From Apiotrichum sp. Y4204 (Eukaryota; Basidiomycota; Tremellomycetes; Trichosporonales; Trichosporonaceae): a stretch of DNA of 64,000 nucleotides. The stretch covers positions 1-64,000 of the forward strand of contig JAMYHL010000061.1 of the NCBI GenBank assembly GCA_025531455.1, written 5' to 3'. Shown one piece after another: positions 22,001-31,219 of the stretch. A program made the translations under genes and the position numbers. The number at the start of each line of letters is the position of its first letter. Within the stretch, counting starts at the first letter, position 1. Under the pieces are notes generated by a model, which worked only from the letters and a program-made list of their open reading frames with translations, was not told the origin of the DNA and made no database searches.

Positions 22001-23116
22001 GACGACCTTGACGATGGGGCAATCGTTTTTGAAGCGGAGGACGGGGCAGACGCCGTCATGGATGAACAACCCGCTCGGGAACTTGCATCTACGTCCCTGC
22101 TGAATACACGTCTAACTCCCTCCAAACCTGCTCCTCTGGCCCCCAGTGGTCCTGCCGAAAACCACATCCCACCGACCCAGATCGACCCGGAATTCCTGGC
22201 TGCGTTGCCCCCAACGCTACGCCGCGAGGTGGAGGAGGACCATGCTGCTCGCAAGCGCAGGCGACCAGCAGCCGAGGCACAGACCGGCCTGGAGGTGCAG
22301 CGAGACGCGAAACGACAGCAGCGCCACCCCGCCGCTCACATCACGCGTCAGTTGCGCCCCAAGTTGAAAACCCAGATGGGCGCAAAGGACATCGCTCAAG
22401 GCGCTTTGTATGGGGCGTGGTCGCGTGCAAACGGGAGTCCTCAACCTGGCCCGAGCCGCATGGTGGATACCGTCGGCGCTCACGACCACGCGTCCTCGAC
22501 TGTCGACTCCGACAGTGACATCGAGGTTCTAGGCGCGTCGCCGTCCAAGGTATGCGGCGTTCCGACCGCCGAGCTACGTGCACTCGGCGTGGATCCAGAC
22601 GTCTTTGCGGCGCTTCCGCCCGACATGCAACGCGAAGTGCTAGATGGTGAACGAGATCGGTTACGAAGGCAGAAAGAGCGAAACCGTCGTGCCAACACGA
22701 ATGGCAACGCCACGCGAAGTCGAAACGGTAGTCGACAGAACAGTCGCGCTCCTGAAGCGCCCGTCGTGCGCGTCTCCGTACCCGTGCGCCCTGCGCTGTT
22801 CGGCGCCCGCTCTACGGACGACGTGTGTTCCGTGCTTACGCGCTGGGTGTCCTCCCGCCCCGTGCCCGCGGAACAGGATGCTCAGCGTGTCGCGAGCTAC
22901 CTCGTGAAGTGCATGCGAGGGATTGGCGGAATTGAGCATGTCAGTGCTCTGCTCCGCTGTGTCCGAGGTTTGCTACGGGACGCGGAGATTCACAAGAACC
23001 GGGGAGAGGACGTCGAGCTTGATGTTCCTACATGGTGGGCCGCTTGGGAGGGCATGAAGGCCGTCGTGGACGCCGAGATGTCTCAGCGCTTCGGAACGGG
23101 GTTGAGGCTTGACTAA
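19061..23116 (+). CDS. REV1: DNA repair deoxycytidyl transferase REV1
   Basis: A single exon encodes 1351 residues. A BRCT domain lies at about 196-320 (AGLTFYINGNTSPP ... TEGFVTASC). The Y-family polymerase core runs from about 570 to 900, with the metal ligands in VDFDAFFVSA and SVDEALLD and the palm/fingers motif SYEARAKGVKNGMSL. Two ubiquitin-binding motifs follow: DPEFLAALPPTLRREV (about 1040) and DPDVFAALPPDMQREV (about 1176). A C-terminal REV1 interaction domain spans about 1265-1351. REV1 inserts dC opposite abasic or damaged G and scaffolds polymerase zeta in translesion synthesis. All essential motifs are intact. It is the longest intronless gene here, next to genes with many small introns. 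The start at 19061 is preferred over 18968. Confidence 0.95.
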   Translation: MTQPPATHASQSHAHSHSSSQSDFWTHALQAAEQLEHPPPLSPVPVPQVTHHSLVSPDTSDIEQEHPDDHTAAGAASCLYNAPLTGTSGYKSLVSPNTSDIDHGSAMSADEENHDDRVPSVVRGREAVGPDRNGRSSSARRPAVHFLDPKPGSSDDAVSLPPSSPPAPPPIAAVTTELSYLPQQSDASGAHAYLARPEYAGNAFGDIAAYMRNKDVKVQTQNAEIAAAAAALGLSPIFAGLTFYINGNTSPPMEVLRRMVLQRGGTVVPFVRRKTEIDYVIAPVLTMAKFREWQNMRIVTEGFVTASCDANKLIDWRRYRLRPPGEAKTDLFAPKTKDDSVSRVDPLNPFQTPASRKAASQEKSTPAPTVKSIARPRSPPVAATQSLLSSLGDRSTPRPPEAKSTVISHTKPVAATQSLLRPLVSGATPRLSQTRPGGHPTDATPTPSVREDEITPVAAPRANKTVDTPTIPRKPSITTRATPAHGRGEGAWDNYFMYDSNKAAAELMKSDAFRARHTAERGNDAGYIDQYYQNSRLHHLSTWKAELRVLVAEARAAAITHVPTVLAPPGEERVYFHVDFDAFFVSAGLASRPHLRGRPVAVCHSFRGGKASTSEVASASYEARAKGVKNGMSLGRARQLCPEIETIPYEFEVYKRHSAQFYTVLLGYADELEAVSVDEALLDVTGAVRARTLAPPEAGTSSDDPAVQLAEKIRDDIRAATDCEVSIGIAPNILLARLATKRAKPAGVFHLTVDAAPEYLAKLDVDQLPSIGHSLRAKITDAFGSTSCGDLISQSKSALQRVLGPKIGETVYSFLRGQDSRRLEPDKERRSVSAEMNYGIRFRNSDQAEKYVRDLAAEVAKRLRSIGAKGRHMTLKIMVRHPDAPIEPPKFLGHGRCETINKGGPLRALTDQDAVIGDEAVRFLQSMRLDPTELRGVGIMITKLVIGPGKGQSRLDFARRKPDSESRSDTEVPPGFEPSPDDLDDGAIVFEAEDGADAVMDEQPARELASTSLLNTRLTPSKPAPLAPSGPAENHIPPTQIDPEFLAALPPTLRREVEEDHAARKRRRPAAEAQTGLEVQRDAKRQQRHPAAHITRQLRPKLKTQMGAKDIAQGALYGAWSRANGSPQPGPSRMVDTVGAHDHASSTVDSDSDIEVLGASPSKVCGVPTAELRALGVDPDVFAALPPDMQREVLDGERDRLRRQKERNRRANTNGNATRSRNGSRQNSRAPEAPVVRVSVPVRPALFGARSTDDVCSVLTRWVSSRPVPAEQDAQRVASYLVKCMRGIGGIEHVSALLRCVRGLLRDAEIHKNRGEDVELDVPTWWAAWEGMKAVVDAEMSQRFGTGLRLD

Positions 23117-23787
23117 TGATGACTGTAGCTATGACTGTACAGTACCATGTATAACAATGCTTACGGCGGCTCGGCCAATAACGAGACCGTGCTTACAAGC
23201 ACTGCCTGACGAACGATGACGGGGCACAACGCATCTACGCTGTACTGAACACTCCTCTTACGGCGGGTATCAATGACCAGGACGCACTCGGCGACGAGAC
23301 GAGTGTTGCCTCGGACATCCTGGACTGTCTCTTTGCAGACGCAATTTGCGAAAGAATACGAGATACGCTGTACCTGATGACAGGAATCACGGACTAAACC
23401 CATTCAACACCACTTTGAAACTCAAAACCACGCAGAACGACCATCAAGGTTGGTGCCTCATCCCCCACGCATCATGGGGTCGTACATGTGACCCAGAGTG
23501 CCTACCTTGGCAGGCCCGCTCCATACCAGCCCTCACTTCTTGGAGCTCCAATTGTTTAACTCCCGAAATCTTGGGAGGCCCCATATAGCGTTGTGCCGGC
23601 ATGGAGGATCATCGTCGGTAGTCAACAAGGCGCAACTAAACTCGCTCATTCCTTTACACCAAAATGGCACACTAAACCGAGACTCACTCTCTCCTTGACG
23701 ACCAAGCAAAGCTGACCCAAACGGAGCTGATCTAAACATAGCTGACTGCGACGGTTTGCAGTCTCGCGCCGGAATAGAGAGGGCCCA
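23117..23787. other. spacer, no gene seen
   Basis: Downstream of REV1. The minus-strand frame 23161-23403 (80 residues) has no recognisable domain and no clear promoter, so it is not called. The right end is the promoter of the first tandem paralogue. Confidence 0.45.
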
Positions 23788-23794
23788 TATAAAA
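23788..23794 (+). promoter_or_regulatory. TATA box of tandem paralogue 1
   Basis: TATAAAA lies 82 nt before the ATG at 23870. The short distance leaves no room for an upstream exon encoding a signal peptide. Confidence 0.6.
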
Positions 23795-23869
23795 GCTCTC
23801 CGGCAAGCGGAGACTCACATTTCCCCTCATCCTCCTCCGCAACGCCTTACTGCTGAAGCAGTCCTCACA

Positions 23870-24310
23870 ATGTCCGACCTTAATCGCAGCGAAACAAACT
23901 TCACCATCGAGTGGCAAAACATCTCAGCGGACTGTCCCAACCCAGAGCTTACCACTCTAGGTGCCGACGGCATCCCCAACTGGAACAGCAACTTCAGCGA
24001 CTCAAACACCTTTTGCACAATCGCCAACGTGTCCTACGCTCTATCGTGCTGCATGGCGTTGGGAGAGATGGCCGCTACCAACTGCAATTGGGGCGTCTGT
24101 CTCCTATACAACCCACCAGGGGACAAGTGGGCCGAGTGCGCCGCAAGACTTGCGAGACAGCTGAACGACTCGACACCGTCGGCCAAGTGCGTGGATGGGA
24201 CAATCATGAGAATCCGCGTGAACAAGGCGAGAAACCACTCTACCCGGCGCGCCACCCTCGTCCCCATCGCCATCGTCGTTTTGCTTGCCGCTGCCGCAAC
24301 GCTGGCTTAG
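23870..24310 (+). CDS. eight-Cys, C-terminally hydrophobic protein, tandem paralogue 1
   Basis: Intronless, 146 residues, family not recognised. The N-terminus (MSDLNRSETNFTIEWQ) is polar and carries N-glycosylation sequons, with no signal peptide. The middle has the family cysteine spacing: FCTIANVSYALSCC, ten residues on CNWGVC, then KWAECAARLARQLND and a final Cys. The C-terminus is a 17-residue hydrophobic stretch (ATLVPIAIVVLLAAAATLA) ending the protein, preceded by basic residues. It is the most divergent member: ALSCC replaces VYPCC. It is the first of five same-strand copies about 0.5 kb apart. The hydrophobic end suggests tail-anchoring or a GPI signal, but without a signal peptide the topology is unclear. 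Confidence 0.8.
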   Translation: MSDLNRSETNFTIEWQNISADCPNPELTTLGADGIPNWNSNFSDSNTFCTIANVSYALSCCMALGEMAATNCNWGVCLLYNPPGDKWAECAARLARQLNDSTPSAKCVDGTIMRIRVNKARNHSTRRATLVPIAIVVLLAAAATLA

Positions 24311-24839
24311 GCTGCGGCATATTGAACACCCCGTCCCAATGAAATGTATCACCGCGGCGGATCACTATGGTTGTTATATTCTGCTGATGGATGTATACAA
24401 GCTGCGGTGTGGACTTCAAGCTGGAGGAGGTCGTCGCGTGTTGGCGTCGTGGCCAGTTCCTTCAGTTAGGTTTGTGCCAAAGCTGGAGCATCGCCACATG
24501 GTACATGTGACTGGAAGTGCTATGCATTGATGGAAGTGCAGGCAGTTGCGCCAGCAAGAGTGAAAACAGCTTGTTCCTTTGTTCTTGTCTCCTTGGGATC
24601 TTGTCTAGTAATTAAGGACGTGAAGATTGATTTCTCGCATCGGCACACCCCGGGGGCAGGTCTGTCAGATGATGAACACGGTCAGATGATATATACAAGC
24701 TCGTTCATCTGACCTCACCACAGGTTTCCGACGGCAGGGAGGATGAGATCATGCCCATACAGCACTATAGAAGACGCGCTGCCCCTAATGGCGAGTGGCG
24801 AAAAAATCTACCTCTTCACCATACTCATCGTTATCCAGC

Positions 24840-25367
24840 ATGTCCGGCCTGAACAGAAGCCACACAAACTTGACTGTCGAGTGGCAGCCGACACCGTCCG
24901 ACCTACCGACAAGCTACAATGTCTCGCAGAAGTCCCAGTTGTGCAAGCCGGACCCAGACCACAACATCTCGAACATGACGAATTCGTTGATCATCGCCGA
25001 CTGGGAAGACCCGATCGCCGACACTGACAGCGTGTGCACGATCGCCAACACGTCGTACGTCTACCCGTGCTGCCAGGCAATCAAGGGCGATGCGCGTCTC
25101 ACCTGCTACACCACTGCCTGCCGTCTCCCCACATCAGCTGAAGACCAGTGGTCTGAGTGCGCCGTGAAGCTTGCTGACCAGGTTAACGACTCGACCCCGT
25201 TGACCAACTGCCAGCCCGGGGAGCTAATCAACGCCAACCGCGAGAGAAACCGCAACCGCACCACGGTTGACAGGGACGGAAGTGCCCAGAACCGCGCCCC
25301 CAAGCGCACAACAGCTTCTCTCGTTGCCCTCGTCATGCTGCTCGCCGTTGTAGCGGCGATGGCGTAA
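24840..25367 (+). CDS. eight-Cys, C-terminally hydrophobic protein, tandem paralogue 2
   Basis: Intronless, 175 residues, the longest member of the array. It starts MSGLNRSHTNLTVEWQPTP. The core is VCTIANTSYVYPCCQAI, then CYTTAC, QWSECAVKLADQVND and a last Cys in TNCQPGE. A longer basic, Asn-rich spacer (RERNRNRTTVDRD) precedes the hydrophobic end (TASLVALVMLLAVVAAMA). Seven NxS/T sequons are visible. The start at 24840 is supported by alignment with the other copies; an upstream in-frame ATG at 24795 is not matched in the siblings. Function unknown. Confidence 0.8.
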   Translation: MSGLNRSHTNLTVEWQPTPSDLPTSYNVSQKSQLCKPDPDHNISNMTNSLIIADWEDPIADTDSVCTIANTSYVYPCCQAIKGDARLTCYTTACRLPTSAEDQWSECAVKLADQVNDSTPLTNCQPGELINANRERNRNRTTVDRDGSAQNRAPKRTTASLVALVMLLAVVAAMA

Positions 25368-25845
25368 GGCGACGCAGATATGTGGGCGCTTTACTTGTAG
25401 CCGTTAAGCATAAGCTTGCCCTGTTATGCTGCAGGTAACCTCGCTGTACGATTAATCATTGCCTTATCAACGGGGCAAATGCGGTCAGATGGCAGGCTTT
25501 GGATAGAGATGTGTGCCTCACAACTAGCCAAGGCACTGAGGCACTAGTGCTGCATGCAACCCACCACTACAGACACATGACCAGCGTGGATGTGACCAGC
25601 AGCGTCATTAGTGCACAGAGCGCACTCCAACCGTTGCATCGCGCATTGCGCGCATCTACTTGATCTCGGCATGCTGAGAGTCTTGTGCTTGAAAGGGCAT
25701 CTTCCATACATAGACAGCCTGACAACGGACGACCGACGCGAGGGCGAGCAGCGTTGCAGTTTGGAAACTGAAAGGATTTAGACATGGTCCATCGAGCTGC
25801 GAGCCAAGCACTCGCGCACACTTTCTACTCTCTACACCATCTGCC

Positions 25846-26334
25846 ATGTCAAAGAATAGGAGTCACACAAACTTTACCGTCGAGTGGCAGGCGACGCCCA
25901 ACCTCCCGCTGGCGTACAATGCGACGGGCAACGAACACTGCAAACACGGGCTGCAGAACACCGACGTGGACGGAGTAATTCTTCCCACCGACTGGAACGA
26001 GGTTGTCGCCGACAGCGACATCATCTGCCAGATCGCCAACGTCTCGTATGTCTACCCCTGCTGCCAGGCGATTGGAATCGACGCACGCTTCACCTGCCAT
26101 AGCATCGTATGTCGTGTCCTCGCGGCCCGCGAGGATCAGTGGGACGAGTGTGCCGTCAAGCTCGCGGCCCAGGTCGGCGATAAGCCGCCGTTCACCCAGT
26201 GCCAGCCTGCGAGCGTTATGAACCACAACCGCGAGCACAACGAGGCAGCTCCCCGAGTGCCTGGCGTCCCGGTCGCGACCATCATCCCCCTCGCGATTGT
26301 CGGGCTGCTCGCCGCTGTGGCAGCTGTGCCGTAA
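25846..26334 (+). CDS. eight-Cys, C-terminally hydrophobic protein, tandem paralogue 3
   Basis: Intronless, 162 residues. It starts MSKNRSHTNFTVEWQATP, close to copy 2, and has the same order of landmarks: ICQIANVSYVYPCCQAIGI, CHSIVC, QWDECAVKLAAQVGD and FTQCQPASV. The end is ATIIPLAIVGLLAAVAAVP. Copies 2 and 3 are the most alike at both ends, suggesting a recent duplication. No clear TATA box is visible just upstream. Its last codons and 3' flank (GCAGCTGTGCCGTAAGCCG) are repeated in the relic at 27615-27635. Confidence 0.8.
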   Translation: MSKNRSHTNFTVEWQATPNLPLAYNATGNEHCKHGLQNTDVDGVILPTDWNEVVADSDIICQIANVSYVYPCCQAIGIDARFTCHSIVCRVLAAREDQWDECAVKLAAQVGDKPPFTQCQPASVMNHNREHNEAAPRVPGVPVATIIPLAIVGLLAAVAAVP

Positions 26335-26765
26335 GCCGTAGGTGTTGTGGAGGCCAGCTTTTGGACTCCACTACGTCCTTCTTGTGGTCCACAAGTACAG
26401 GCGCGTAAGCGGTCTTGTTACATCAACTACCCCATTCTTCTCTATGTCTTCACACAATAAGCATGAGTGACCCTTTACTTGAAACGAGTCGGAGCTGTCC
26501 GTGCCAGCACAAGCACTCTGTGACGTCAGACGCGTCAGCAAGTGTGGAGCGTTGCGAACAATCTCTCATCGAGGCACAATGAGGTCCTACTACTGCTATA
26601 CTGAAGAAATCCGTCGGATCGATCCTCCGGTTTCAACAGCACCGGAAATGATTCTATGAGATGTTGAGGTCATCCGGGATGCTTGGCACTAAATGATGGC
26701 CACCCCGACACCAACCCTAACTGAGAACAGACAACAGACGGCGGTGAGCAGCCTTCAGACAGGGG

Positions 26766-26772
26766 TATATAA
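26766..26772 (+). promoter_or_regulatory. TATA box of tandem paralogue 4
   Basis: TATATAA lies 65 nt before the ATG at 26831. An open frame continues upstream of the ATG to 26693, but that would begin before the TATA box, which supports the 26831 start. Confidence 0.6.
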
Positions 26773-26830
26773 GATGATGCAACTGAGGGGTAGGAATTAC
26801 CTGTACTCATCCCCCGCAACAGTATCCACA

Positions 26831-27310
26831 ATGTCCGTTAGCAACAACTCAAACTTCACTGTCAAATGGCAGCCAACGCCCGACCTCCCGATGATGGGCT
26901 CCGGCAGCGACTGTGATCATGGGCTGGCGATGGGTGGAGCATCCGCCGGCAATGACTCCCGAACGATTCCCCGGCCGGTTTGGAACGAGACATTGGCTGA
27001 TGGCAACTTGGTCTGCACGTTAAGCAACTCTTCGTACGTCTACCCTTGCTGCGAGGCAATGGGAATCGAAGCACGATTCTCCTGCAACTCGACCGTATGC
27101 CGCCTCGACGCAGCCCGCGAGGGCGAGTGGTACCAATGTGCCGACAAGCTGGCGGATGAGATCAACGACCAGGCGCCGCTGAAGCAGTGTGAGGTTGCGA
27201 AGTTCGTGGACCAAACATCGCCGAAGAACCATGCAGCTAAGCAAGTGCCCGCCATCCCCCTCGCTATCGTAGTGTTCCTTGCAGCTGCGGCAGTCGTGCT
27301 TCAATCTTGA
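26831..27310 (+). CDS. eight-Cys, C-terminally hydrophobic protein, tandem paralogue 4
   Basis: Intronless, 159 residues. It starts MSVSNNSNFTVKWQPTPDLP. The core is VCTLSNSSYVYPCCEAMGIE, CNSTVC, EWYQCADKLADEIND and LKQCEVA. The end, AAKQVPAIPLAIVVFLAAAAVVLQS, is nearly the same as in copy 5 (NHAAKQVP is shared exactly). The cysteine pattern is C-x10-CC-x10-C-x4-C-x12-C-x16-C, with one more Cys near residue 24. Function unknown. Location at a membrane or wall is inferred from the C-terminal stretch only. Confidence 0.8.
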   Translation: MSVSNNSNFTVKWQPTPDLPMMGSGSDCDHGLAMGGASAGNDSRTIPRPVWNETLADGNLVCTLSNSSYVYPCCEAMGIEARFSCNSTVCRLDAAREGEWYQCADKLADEINDQAPLKQCEVAKFVDQTSPKNHAAKQVPAIPLAIVVFLAAAAVVLQS

Positions 27311-27544
27311 GGTGATGCGATCTATCATCCACACATACCCCCGCGATAAGAAGGCCCATACTTTTCTTCCCTTGTTTCTGAGGGTCTGTCTGATTCTTGT
27401 GTGGTCCTACCATTAGCTTAAGCGGCCTGTGACATGAGATGTACTGCACATTGTCGAGACCACAATGCTATGCAGTAATCCTTGCAGGAGTGATCGTCCC
27501 CGCCTCGTTCCCGGGTTCTCTGCACCTAGTATGTTTAGCAAACT

Positions 27545-27645
27545 ACAATGTCAAACGCCCCCGTCGCGATCCTCTCCCTCACCGTGGCCATACCCTCATA
27601 CGACTTGTCTCTGTGACAGCTGTGCCGTAAGCCGCACGGGTTGCG
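27545..27645 (+). pseudogene. relic of the eight-Cys family
   Basis: A short remnant starts ATGTCAAACGCC like a family N-terminus. It ends with ACAGCTGTGCCGTAAGCCG (from about 27615), matching the last codons, stop and 3' flank of copy 3. The central cysteine-rich part is missing, as if an internal deletion joined the two ends. It lies in the enlarged gap between copies 4 and 5. Confidence 0.5.
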
Positions 27646-28068
27646 ATAGCCGGCGCCCCCCGCGCCCACGCCTGGTTCCCGGAGCACCGGCGTGGTCCGC
27701 GATCTCCATACTTACGTTAAACCGTTTCGTTTCTCTTACCACATTCTCGTACTCAGCAGCAGGCACAAGTCCCCTTCCCTCGGTCGCATTCTAAACGAAT
27801 GGTAGCTGGTACTGTAGCTCTTCACATGGGCTCCTACTGTGCTCGTGAATGGGGACACCGCATTGAGTTGGAGGGGTGAGGGGCAGAGGAGCGGGAGTTG
27901 GAACCTGTGCTCTGCCCGCCATGCATTCTTAGGTGGCCAGGGCCAGGCACTTCTGCACTGGACGCACTGCCCCATCTGGCGTGCGTTCAGACGCTTGCTG
28001 TCCCCATTGTCTACCGCGTCTGGAGGTGTGTGGTTTATGCGAAGGGAAATCAACACCACAGTACATTG

Positions 28069-28230
28069 TGTTGTAAGAATGAGAGAGAGAGCGACGGATG
28101 ATGCATCGAGACGCGCGCGCGACGGTACTTATAACTACGAGAGCGGCGCACGGGCCGTCGACTGCGGCGGCGTAGAGGGTGACGCACGGATCGTCGCAAC
28201 ACATTGCAGTGTCGTCGGATCCTAATAAGC
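28069..28230 (+). repeat. LTR-like dispersed repeat, copy A
   Basis: About 135 bp starting TGTTGTAAGAAT align with 32783-32930 at roughly 80% identity, estimated by eye. The best-conserved part is GCGCACGGGCCGTCGACTGCG. The TGTTGT start is typical of fungal LTRs, but the right end and any target duplication are not clear, and no retroelement coding sequence is nearby. Confidence 0.6.
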
Positions 28231-28389
28231 TCTCAGGTCTCTGGATCCTGAGACCTTGGGATCTCAGAGTTCGTTCGAGATGCTCGGCACACACGCTAGA
28301 TACGACAAACCAGATCATGGCTACCTGGCATTAACTCTACCTGACAACGGATCGCAGGTGGCCGGTGTGTAGCCTGCAGACCTATCGCA

Positions 28390-28395
28390 TATAAA
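28390..28395 (+). promoter_or_regulatory. TATA box of tandem paralogue 5
   Basis: TATAAA lies 69 nt before the ATG at 28459, the same layout as copies 1 and 4. Confidence 0.6.
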
Positions 28396-28458
28396 CGGGC
28401 CCTATCCAGAGATCACCCTTACACATCCTCTTCCTGCCCTTGCAACACATTACTCACG

Positions 28459-28941
28459 ATGTCCTTGAGCAACGCTACCACAAACATCACGGTTCAATGG
28501 CTACCAACGCCAAATCTCCCGCGGATGGGGATGAACACGAATAGGTGCAATGTATCCGAAGGCCGCCTCGACGGGAATTTTTTCGGTACTTGGATCGACC
28601 CATTGCCCGAGTCCGATATGGTCTGCAAGATAAGCAACGACTCGTACGTCTATCCCTGCTGCGAATCAGTGGGAATCGAGGCTCGACAAGCATGCGGTTA
28701 CACAGTGTGCCGCATCAGTGGCGCGAGCGAGTACGGGTGGCACATTTGTGCAACAATTCTCGGGGCGCAACTCGGCGATACGAGGCCCGATTCGAGCTGT
28801 CAGCCCGCAAGCGTGATCAACAAAGAGCGTGAAAAGTACGAGGCAAAGGAAGAGACGACGACGAACCATGCAGCCAAGCAAGTGCCCGCCGTCTCCCTCG
28901 CTATTGTGGTGCTTCTTGCGGCCGCGGCGGTCGTTGCTTAA
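28459..28941 (+). CDS. eight-Cys, C-terminally hydrophobic protein, tandem paralogue 5
   Basis: Intronless, 160 residues. It starts MSLSNATTNITVQWLPTPNLP. The core is VCKISNDSYVYPCCESVGIE, CGYTVC, GWHICATILGAQLGD and DSSCQPASV. A charged KEREKYEAKEE spacer precedes NHAAKQVPAVSLAIVVLLAAAAVVA. The SYVYPCC block is identical in copies 2-5. This copy is set apart from the others by 1.1 kb containing a relic and an LTR-like repeat. Confidence 0.8.
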   Translation: MSLSNATTNITVQWLPTPNLPRMGMNTNRCNVSEGRLDGNFFGTWIDPLPESDMVCKISNDSYVYPCCESVGIEARQACGYTVCRISGASEYGWHICATILGAQLGDTRPDSSCQPASVINKEREKYEAKEETTTNHAAKQVPAVSLAIVVLLAAAAVVA

Positions 28942-29144
28942 GCTCAAGGGAATGCGGTCCATCGGGCGATAAGAAGGATTACGGTACTATTTCTTGCTAT
29001 GTACTCTCGGAGCCGCAGTACAATGCAACTAGCATGCGGGGCCGATCTGTCGCTGTCGCTCTCGTGAGGGGATAAGGCACGCGGTGGTGATTCATGACAC
29101 ACTGCCGCTGCTTCTGCCTGTTCCTTCAGACCTATGGTTTCTTC

Positions 29145-29390
29145 AGTGATTGGTCGGGGATATACAAAGTCCGAATCGCCAGCTTATCATTGACGGCTGG
29201 AGCGATTGTGTCAGGACGCTCACAGGCGAGATCAACGACACCAAACCGATGGAGAGCTGCCTGACCGCGCAGAGGGTGAACTCTCTCGCTGGTGACAGCG
29301 CCTGGCCCACCGGGTGCCCAGCTTGAAGTTGCCCCCCTCGGTCTACTTGTGGCCGGGCCGCCAACTGAGGGGAAAGCCGGACCATCTTTG
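29145..29390 (+). pseudogene. 3' relic of a further eight-Cys paralogue
   Basis: On the plus strand, codons from about 29180 read GWSDCVRTLTGEINDTKP and then ESC, matching the W-x-x-C-A-x-x-L-A-x-x-I-N-D ... C block of the family. Slightly downstream, in a shifted frame, VAPLGLLVAGPP resembles the hydrophobic C-terminus. The 5' two thirds, including SYVYPCC, are not found and there is no usable start. It is a decayed sixth full-length member or a broken duplicate. Confidence 0.6.
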
Positions 29391-31219
29391 TATGGATTGT
29401 TTGCTGCGACAGTCAGATCGCGCCGCAGGTTCAGGCGGAAGGGATCATATCGCGACTATAGAGTCATTTGCATCATGAACTTGTATCCTCTCACAGTGTG
29501 TGTTGCAGCAGGTGCAACCTGCGGGGCATGTCGGCTGTGAGCTGTCTCCAAAGGTGTGAGTTATACGTCAACAAAGCCCATACCATCAGGTGATGTATTG
29601 CTGCGCACGGTTGTACGAGAATTTAGATGCACGAGCGCGTCAAAGGGTCAGCTGGCAAGTCGATGAGCAGTGGACAATGAACAATGATCTGTCAGGAGTG
29701 GGTCCAAAGACGGAAGCGTCTTCTTCTCACGAAAGTTATCAACATGGCGTCGTGAGCCAACTACAGAGCCGTTGGGTGGAGCCCGCCAGATCAGCTGGAC
29801 ATGAGACAACATGTAGGTGAGCTCGGTCTCAATCAGTCACTATCAGTGGGCCAATATTGGAAGCATTCAACACCACCCACAAGCCACCTTTGTCGCCACC
29901 GCAGCACTCCCTTGAAACAGGTTCTTGCGTATTGGTCAACGATTCTTGGGGTCCCCAACAGATATATTTACTACTATATGTTTCTAGATAGGCACAGGTG
30001 ACGTCCAGAACAATGAACAATGAAACAACAAATGACCTGGTGGCCCCGTGCTCCGCGCAGCCGCCTGCCGGCCCCGCGTCGCGTGGGGCGGGAAGCGGGC
30101 CAGAAAGCCAGAAATATGCAGTTATGATCAGAACAACAGCAGACCAGCAACGGCAACCAAAATCGATAAAGTGTGGTCTTTATGAAGCAGGCTGGCTCTG
30201 AGGACCCATCCGTTGGAGTGGATAATCCCCTGGGAACTCTGGTTGTCTTATTGTCTCACGGCGACGCACTCCCCTGCTCATTGATACCTTTGCGTTCTTT
30301 CGCGACTCCTGGCGGCCTGGCGGATTCTGCACTGACGCGTCTCCTCCTCTTTTGGCTGTGACAATACATGCACCAAGCTAGCATCAGTGGGCCGTTCGCG
30401 TTGGCCGCCCCTCCCCATTGCGCGTTCATCTCCGACGATCCGAGAGTTACAGTGGATCTTTCGGCAGTCCCCCTCGGTCCGTCCGACGCCCGAGGGCTGC
30501 GATCCGATGCCCTCTCCTCCATTCCCAAGCTGTCCCAAACCATTAAACGACAACGCGACATCACCGGGGGCGTTCCGGTCTCGGAAGATGTGTAAGCGCA
30601 GGTCAGCCCCCGTCTGTGGATGACGCATCAATGGCCGGTGCGGAATATCTCCACAACTGGGCAGCGTGCTCCGGCGTCGCTGGCCAGCAATGCAGATCAC
30701 AAGAGCCTTGTAAGTATCCATCTGTCCGCCCATCGGGAGTGCAGCTCGGCCAGCTCGACCTGCACCTCGGCCCGGCCTTGTGTGCACGGCTAAGTATGGT
30801 GACCGCGGCGAGGTGATCCCACCCACCATACGGCCCACTAGGAATGTCACTTGCCCGGTTGTCTCCGGGTGACAGTGCTGTCGCGAGGCGCATTCCGCAC
30901 ACTCCATTCTCACATCTCGCATCTTCTGATCCATGTCAAACGGAGGGCGTGGGATCGTGAGAAGGTCACAACCATCATGCGCGACGTGCGTATGTGGCGT
31001 CGGACGAATCAGGACTGCTGCGTATCACCAATATGAGCTTTATGGACGCTGAAAGTCGCAATGGCCCGCACTGTCTATTGTTCCCACTCGCTCAACGTAA
31101 ACGGGTACAACTACAAAAGCCAGCACAGCAGGATCAAGTCTGACCCCCCAGTATCCTCAGTCTTCCCAAGCTTCCAACGAGCAACCCCCCTTCTTCAGTC
31201 CCGTTCCAGAGCAGCAACC
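29391..31219. other. 1.8-kb spacer, no gene supported
   Basis: The longest frame (minus 30278-30934) has irregular composition and no domain. Nothing on either strand forms a believable gene. The right end holds the promoter of the P450 gene. Confidence 0.4.

Noticed and set aside
23161..23403. 80-residue minus-strand frame downstream of REV1
   Set aside because: No domain, no promoter or splice evidence, and length compatible with chance in GC-rich DNA.
24743..25027. Frame with a hydrophobic segment (YLFTILIVIQHV) upstream of paralogue 2, considered as a signal-peptide exon
   Set aside because: It is in a different frame from paralogue 2, no intron would join them, and the other four copies have no equivalent.
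30278..30934. 218-residue minus-strand frame
   Set aside because: Irregular composition, no domain and no recognisable relatives; probably spurious.
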